Below, one piece after another: positions 58,501 through 64,000 of a stretch of DNA of 64,000 nt. This stretch comes from Vanrija pseudolonga. Lineage: Eukaryota > Basidiomycota > Tremellomycetes > Trichosporonales > Trichosporonaceae. The stretch spans positions 992,001-1,056,000 of the forward strand of contig NC_085850.1 of assembly GCF_020906515.1 (NCBI RefSeq), in the 5' to 3' direction. How positions within the stretch are numbered: the first letter of the stretch is position 1; each line of letters begins with the position of its first letter. A program made the position numbers and the translations under genes. Below the pieces are notes generated by a model. It had not been told where the DNA came from and searched no databases. It saw only the letters and a list, made by a program, of their open reading frames with translations.

Positions 58501-58625
58501 CGTACGGACATATCCACACGATCACATCGGCCACGGGTCTCCCCTACTCGGCGTGGCACCGCAAGGGAAAGACGAATGTCATGGAGAACCGTGGTCGCCT
58601 TCGTCGCGGCCGTGTCCCCACATAG
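55540..58625 (+). CDS. Coiled-coil protein with C-terminal membrane anchor
   Basis: Ten exons: 55540-55590, 55646-55766, 55815-56001, 56051-56840, 56881-56996, 57045-57177, 57218-57308, 57347-57765, 57807-58386 and 58435-58625; introns 37-55 bases; about 892 residues. After a short start (MAAPDTGDAVVHRLITKGLR) comes a helical stretch with an exact 15-residue tandem duplication (HEREHLKSQLQIAEE). A Ser/Pro-rich region (120-385) follows, then a coiled coil (about 395-600; RREVEDLKLQNRLTANNLHN, LEARRDSLEDELAS). An acidic Ser/Asp linker and an Ala/Val/Glu region precede one hydrophobic helix, VNWAVLAAFIVVAFAVGVGF (about 815-835), with a short luminal or outside tail. It looks like a tail-anchored tether or scaffold. 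No named family is recognised. Confidence 0.72.
55864..55953 (+). repeat. Exact 45-base tandem duplication inside an exon
   Basis: Two identical 45-base units encode HEREHLKSQLQIAEE twice in exon 3 of the coiled-coil gene. They keep the heptad phase only roughly (15 residues is two heptads plus one). Confidence 0.9.
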
Positions 58626-58931
58626 ATGTGCCTACTGCAATTATGGCACACTGTGATCATTTCATCCACTAGTTTAATGTCTGTACTTTAATCGTAATGT
58701 TTGCATAGAGAGAGTGATGTAACGAGTCATGGTTTATGAGACGTTGGGGGGTCCTCCACTCACCTTGCGCTTGACCGTCATGGTTGTTTACTTACGTAAT
58801 TCCACGTGGGCCCCTGACTGGACGCGACGCGACCGTGTTGACAATGTCGGCGCGTCTTGATGGCTGTTGATTTGTGCCGCCGCTTTGATTTCTCTCGAGT
58901 CTCCTCTACTCAACTCACACACACCCTCGCC
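58626..58931. promoter_or_regulatory. Spacer upstream of primase gene
   Basis: About 306 bases. The left has AT-rich TTTAATGTCTGTACTTTAAT and TAATGTTTGCATAG, suited to 3' processing of the coiled-coil gene. The right holds GACGCGACGCGACCG near 58822; ACGCG (the MCB core) is the known element of replication-gene promoters and fits control of the primase at G1/S. That use is inferred. Confidence 0.5.
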
Positions 58932-60534
58932 ATGTTCAAACCATCAACACGGCACAATGTGCCAGCGGCGACAGCGCACGACGTCAAGTTGCATAAGCGA
59001 GCGTCGGCCGCGAGCGGACGGTATCCCTTCCGGCTTAACTTGTGAGATTTGCATTGCTACTGGACCGTGAGCTCACACCGCAGCTACGACCGGCCACCGT
59101 TGCTCGACATCACGCTGGACGAGTTTGAGACGTGCGCGCTCGAGCGGCTGCGCGTGCTGTCGTACCTCGAGTCGCTGTCGCACCGCAACCTGCCCGCGGC
59201 GCAGTTTGCGACCGCGCTGGCGACCTACACAAAGGAGCACCTGCCGCTGTCGAGCAACACGGCGCGGCTCGCCAACCTCGAGGACGAGCGGCGGCGCGAC
59301 GAGATCGGGCACTGGGTGCTGCGGCTATCCTTCTCGCGGAGCCCCGAGCTGCGCGCGCGCTTTGTGCGCGCCGAGACGGCGCTCTTCAAGCACCGCTTCG
59401 AGAGCGACGACGCAGGCGAGCGCGCCGCCTTCCTCCGCGGCCTGAGCCTCGACTGGGTCGTCGTCACGGACGACGAGAAGGCCGCGCTCGCGCCCAAGCT
59501 CCGCGCGTGCATGCCGTGGAGCACCAAGGACGACGCGTTCCGCGCCGAGTCGTTCTTCAAGGTGCCGTGGAGCGGCGTGCCAGACCTCATTGCCACGCGC
59601 CGCGTGTACGTGTCGGCAGGGTACGCGTACGTGCCGCAGTCGCTGCAGATCAGCCTGGTGCTCCAGGCGTTCTCGACGCGCCTGGAGCGCGCGCTCGAGC
59701 ACACGGCGCGTAACTTGCCCCGTATGGACGAGGACGAGCGCCTCGGCCCCGTGATTGACCACCTCGCCGCGAGCTTCCTCGCCGGCGTCGGCGCGGGCGA
59801 CTATGCGCCGACCGAGTCGGGCGCGGCGGTGACTGCCGAGATGGTTGACGACGTCGCACGCAAGCACTTCCCGCCGTGCATGCTCAACCTGTACGACCGG
59901 CTCAAGCGCGACCACCACCTGAAGCACTTTGGCCGGCTGCAGCTCGGCTTGTTCCTCAAGGGAATCGGGCTGCCGCTCGACGAGGCGATCGTGTTCTGGC
60001 GCCGCATGTACGGGGCGACGATGAGCGACGACAAGTTCAACAAGGAGTACAAGTACAACATCCGCCACTCGTACGGCCAGGAGGGCCGGCGCGCAAACTA
60101 CTCGCCCAAGAGCTGCCAGCAGATCCTGACGGCCAACCAGCCCGGCACGCAGGACAGCCATGGCTGCCCGTTCCGCCATTTCTCGCCCGAGAACCTCCAG
60201 TCCTTCCTCGTCGACAAGTACCGCATCGACCGGAGCGGGCCAGAGATGCGCGATATCATGGACAGCGTCAAGGCGAGCCACTACCACGTCGCGTGCACGC
60301 GCTTGTTCGAGGTCACGCACGGCGTCAAGAAGGGCGAGGGGCTGGGCAACGCAGAGAGCGTCAGCCATCCCAACAAGTACACGGATAGGAGTCGCGAGCT
60401 GGAGAAGTGAGTGAGAGCGAGCGAGCACGCGCAGCGTGCGAGCCGGTACTGGTTGAGGCAAGGACAACCCGCTGACGCTTCCCAGGGAGACACTCGCGGC
60501 CAAGGGCGAAGATGTTGTCATGGCCGAGGCGTGA
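58932..60534 (+). CDS. PRI2: DNA primase large subunit
   Basis: Three exons, 58932-59041, 59084-60406 and 60486-60534, give about 493 residues. The N-terminal domain includes YDRPPLLDITLDEFETCALE and RLRVLSYLES. The C-terminal iron-sulphur domain has the four expected cysteines in PPCMLNLYDRL, DSHGCPFRH, HVACTRLFE and KSCQQIL, with LGLFLKGIGLPLDEAI and FWRRMY between, all diagnostic of Pri2. It pairs with the catalytic Pri1 and DNA polymerase alpha to begin RNA-DNA primers; the cluster domain contacts the 5' triphosphate end. The last exon adds only 16 codons and ends in VVMAEA. An open frame of 417 codons on the opposite strand is a GC-rich shadow. Confidence 0.95.
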
Positions 60535-60762
60535 GGTCGCGGGGCCAGCTTGAGATTAGGCATAGATGCCGTGTACATGCATTGTGTAGTTCTTCAGCCG
60601 GCCGCAACGCACACAACACAGCAGCACACTTCACAACTCTTGCATTTCTTCAAACTGTACACACTCGTTTGTGTTTACGTTTACGTTTAGGTGTTTTGGT
60701 AGTTACAAGATTGGTACGTACACCCAGCGTATGAGCGTGGGATGTTGTTACACACACACACG

Positions 60763-63700
60763 CTACGCGATGTTGTAGACGACGCGGGCGCCGACCCACG
60801 CGTAGCGGTAGTTGCCCTGGTACCAGTTGCGGAAGCTCTCGCGGCCCGCAATCTGGGGGACGGTGGCGAACGAGCCGCCGAGCTGCGATGTCAGTCGATG
60901 GTCCCTAACGTACATCTGCTACCAACTCACCACAACGTAGTGCTTCTCGTCGAAGAAGTCGGACGAGTACCCGGGGTACAGCTTGCTCGCGACGTAGCCG
61001 TCAAACGGCTCCATCTTGGTCGCGGTCCACTCCCACACACCGCCGTTGTGACCGTGGATGACGGTGCCGGCGTTGTCAAGGGTGGTGAGCTGGGGCCTGG
61101 GGGTGGGTGTCAGATACAGCTGGGTGGTGAATCACATCACACTCACGGGATGGGGTGCCAGTTCTTGAAGCCCACGTTGGCTGTCGGGCCGGTGGGGCGC
61201 GGGCCCTCGGGGTGCTTCCAGAGCGCGCGGAGCTCAGCCTCGGTGGGAAGGCGGCCGCCGACCGACGCGGCGTACGCCACAAACTCGTCGCGGCTCGCCA
61301 TGAGCGGCCACGAGCCAGCGATGCTGAACGGTACCGGGCCGTACAGACTCTTAACGTGCCACTCGCCGTTGACCTGCACCCATGACGCCGGGGCAGTCTC
61401 AGCTACGAGGTACGGGAGCTTGCCGGTCAGGTCGAGGAAGCGGCGGTACTGGCCATTCGAGATGGGGAGCGCATCGACGCGGAACGGCTTGACCGTGACG
61501 CGGTGGGCGGAGTGCTCGTTGTCCCAGCCAAACTCGTGCTCCTTCCAGTTTGTGGCAGTGGCGTCGTCCGCCTCGAGGTCGTCGTGGCCGAGGGTCACGA
61601 CCGTCTCGGGGACATTGAGGATCATCTTGCCCCCCTTGGCCGTGGCGGCCGAGCGCTCGGCAGCCCAGTGGGCCTTGAGGACCTCCCATTGCGGGACAGC
61701 AGTGGGAGGGCGGGTGAGAGGCGACTGGAAGAGCATGTACAGCAGCGTCTCAGCGTGCATCGCCTCGTGCTCAAAGCCCATGAAGATGGAGCGGGCTTCG
61801 TGGCGGGTAAGGACCTTGCCGGCCTCAGCCTCGTCGTAGATCTTGCGGAGACGCGCGCGAACGCGGTCGCGGAAACCAATGATCTCGTCGAGGACGGGCC
61901 AGTCCTCTTCGCACTTGGGCACCTCGGAGTGCGAGTGGATCTTGGTCGGATCGTCGACGTCCGGGTCGATGCCGCGCTCGAAGATGTCCTTGAAGTACAC
62001 GGGCTCAGAGTGAGTGCCGTCCGTGATCCTCGAGAGGTAGATGTCGAGGAAGGTCGGGATGTGGCCCAGGTAGAAGAGGCAGATGTGGCGGAGGTCGATG
62101 GGCTTCTGGTGAAGCATCTCCTTGGGGATCATGTCGAGGGTGATGTGGTCCCAGAGCTTCCACATGGCCTCCCATTCGTCCCACGACGCGACGCCCTTGG
62201 GGAGGCTGACAATCTGCTTGTCCGCGGCCTCCTCATCGGCCTGGACAGGCTTGTCGATAAAGCGGACATCGGGGCGCTCAAGCACCCAGAGACGGTACTC
62301 GGACTCTGGCGCCTTCCACGAGTCGACGACACGGAGGTCAGCTGCCTCGAAGAGCGCTAGGGCCTCAGCAAGCGAGTACTAAAAGTCCAGTCAGCTTCGA
62401 GTCCATTCTTAGCCTTCGGTTCCGGGCCTACCTTGTAGCTCCACTCAATGTGGAGGAGTTCGTCCTTATCAAGGGTGACGTCGCGGTCAAGGCCTGGCAG
62501 ATGAAGGGTCTGCTGATCCTTGGAGCGGAAATAGGCCTCGTGGCGGCCTAAGGTGGCTCGTTAGTCATCATCCCGTGTGTGTGACGTGGACGTCCACTCG
62601 CGCCTACCACTTACCAAGAATTTCGTTGTAGCGGCCTACAAACTCGACCTTGTGGTCCTTGCCCAGGCCGAGCTCGGCCATGGCCACGTCCCAGCCGTGC
62701 TCTTCGAACGCGCGGGTGTGGCCCTGGGGATCGTTGTAAGCGACCTCGACCTTGTGGCGGCCCTCTGCGCCCGGCGCCGGGCGGCCGTCGAGGCCTAGGA
62801 GGAGAGTGTCGCCCGGACGGAGAGGAAGGGAGCGAAGGAAGGGCGCAGCCGACTCGCGGTCAAAGTTGCCGAGCGACGAGCCCAGGAAGAGGAAGTGGAC
62901 GGGCCGGTCCTCAGCGTGCGGTGTGGCGGGCGGAGCGCGAGGCGTAGCCGCCGGCGCAGGGGTGGGGCGAGGCGCAGGCGGCGCGGTCCACTTGGAGCCC
63001 ATCGACGTCGCGAGGACGGGGATGTCGTCGTCGGCCGCGACGCCAGCCTCGTGCGTGGTCGCCATCATGGCGGGCGTGATAAGGTTGTCGGAGTGCACGC
63101 TGTTGGGCGAGCTCGAGAGCTCAGCGGTCGAAGGCTGCGTGCTGGGGGACGAAGGCTCGTCCGGCGAGCCGTGTCCAGAAGCGGCGAGAGAAGCAAGGCC
63201 ACCCTCGCGAACGAGCTTCAGACCGGCAGTGTAGTCGCCGTGCAGGCCGACGGTCGTCACGCGGCCGCTAAGCGTGTTGCCGTACCTCTTGTCCATCTGC
63301 TTGAGCACACGTGCAAGCTCAGGCCGAGACAGATCAAGCGCATGGTACGTGATCGGTGCTGGGGTGTCGATACCCTTTGGCGCCGGGGGGAGCGCCTCTG
63401 CGAGCGCTGTGAGGAGGTGTGCCGTCTTGTGCAGTGCACTGAGGAGGAGGATCAGCGTATGAATGGAGGTTACGACTCACCCTGCACCTAGCTCGACGAC
63501 GTCCCAACCTCGATCCCAGCCCCCGCCTAGCCCCTCCTCGGCATTCACACCGCCGTTGAAGCGCCCGACATCGACGTCTCCCCAGCGCGCCGGACGCCAG
63601 TCCTTGACGGGAGGGAAGAAGAGCTCCTCGAGCACCTTATCTCCGCCCTCCTGCTCCTCGGGCTGTTCGTAGCCGTTACCAGGGAAGCCCATGGCGCGCA

Positions 63701-64000
63701 CAATCTCGTGGCCGTGCGACTTGAGGAGGTTGAGCTCGTCGGCAAAGAGGTAGTACTCTGGGGCATCGGCCGTGATGCGGTCGTACAGGCTGGTGGGGTG
63801 GTCAGTCTTGGTTGGCCCTTATCACGGCGACGACCGTGCGTTATCGCGATGGCCGCGATGGGCAGTCGCCACCCTTGCTCGGCAGTCGGCACTCACCGGA
63901 GACCAGCGGCATCGTACAGCACGACAGTGGGCACTGAGCGCTTGTATGCCCACGCCTTGTCGCTCTCCGTGTTACCGGGGATGGTGGGCTGGTCGGTGCC
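60763..64000 (-). CDS. EGT1: Ergothioneine biosynthesis enzyme Egt1 (methyltransferase-sulfoxide synthase fusion, 5' partial)
   Basis: The start lies beyond 64000. Seven exons visible: 63897-64000, 63481-63789, 62615-63438, 62432-62547, 61147-62378, 60931-61096 and 60763-60882, all in phase. Order: histidine-specific SAM methyltransferase (DVVELGAGALHKTAHLLTAL; FLFLGSSLGNFDRESA), interrupted by a Ser/Pro/Ala-rich insert of about 100 residues; DinB-like domain with the iron-binding HX3HXE motif HEAMHAE; C-terminal FGE-sulfatase-like domain (RLPTEAELRALWKH; NGGVWEWTATKM; LGGSFATVPQIAGRESFRNW). Egt1 trimethylates histidine to hercynine and then joins cysteine to give hercynylcysteine sulfoxide, the precursor of the antioxidant ergothioneine. 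No Egt2 lyase gene is in the window. Confidence 0.93.

Noticed and set aside
59325-60578. 417-codon open frame opposite the primase gene
   Set aside because: GC-rich codon shadow of PRI2: Arg/Val/Leu/Ala-rich with no domain, exactly antisense to a conserved gene.
1-64000. tRNA or 5S rRNA genes in the gaps
   Set aside because: Visual search for B-box (GGTTCGANNCC) and its complement found only matches inside coding exons without a matching A-box; a tRNA scanner was not available.

Overview
The window is nuclear DNA from a GC-rich basidiomycete yeast. Genes are densely intron-bearing, and almost all introns are 34-110 bases with GTGAGT/GTAAGT-type donors, CTGAC/CTAAC-like branch sites and a close AG acceptor. 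Third codon positions are mostly C or G. The gene set (Dad1, Elp5, Spt8, Tup1, a Cdc25-type RasGEF, Vma8, Pri2, ribosomal protein L20 and a fused ergothioneine enzyme) is fungal. Intron style and base composition suggest Tremellomycetes, most likely Trichosporonales; that placement is inference. No prokaryotic feature, CRISPR array, rRNA, tRNA or intact mobile element was seen.

Layout. 0-5.8 kb: two tandem paralogous GPI-anchored cell-surface genes, an F-box-like gene, a nucleoside hydrolase and ELP5. 6-10.4 kb: DAD1, VMA8 and SPT8; the last two are divergent over a 316-base promoter with a CRE-like palindrome. 10.7-15.7 kb: a Ras exchange factor with an SH3 domain and two WW motifs. 18.7-21.5 kb: a long disordered protein whose C-terminus resembles the Bni4 type. 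24.5-25.9 kb: an unrecognised gene. 28.1-29.7 kb: an uncertain membrane-protein locus followed by in-frame tandem repeats. 29.8-31.8 kb: TUP1. 34.2-37.7 kb: a Zn2Cys6 transcription factor. 37.7-43.4 kb: a gene desert. 43.4-51 kb: an Asteroid/FEN-like nuclease, a four-helix membrane protein and a seven-helix receptor with a very long third loop. 53.6-60.5 kb: ribosomal protein L20, a coiled-coil tail-anchored protein and DNA primase large subunit. 60.8-64 kb: the ergothioneine synthase, whose 5' end runs out of the window.

How the genes relate. There are no operons and no obvious biosynthetic cluster. Several neighbours are signalling or regulatory genes (RasGEF, receptor, Tup1, Zn2Cys6 factor, Bni4-like), and these carry the longest upstream gaps (2-6 kb). 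Compact housekeeping genes sit only 70-350 bases apart. (GGCT)n/(AGCC)n runs recur in the long upstream gaps. The window looks like ordinary euchromatin. The items most worth a second look are the repeat tract at 29.2-29.7 kb, the shared GGCT upstream motif, the broken-looking splice junction in the Zn2Cys6 factor, the exact 45-base exon duplication and the disordered insert in the ergothioneine methyltransferase domain. Splice sites were placed by hand from consensus and reading-frame continuity, so single-base errors at exon edges are possible.
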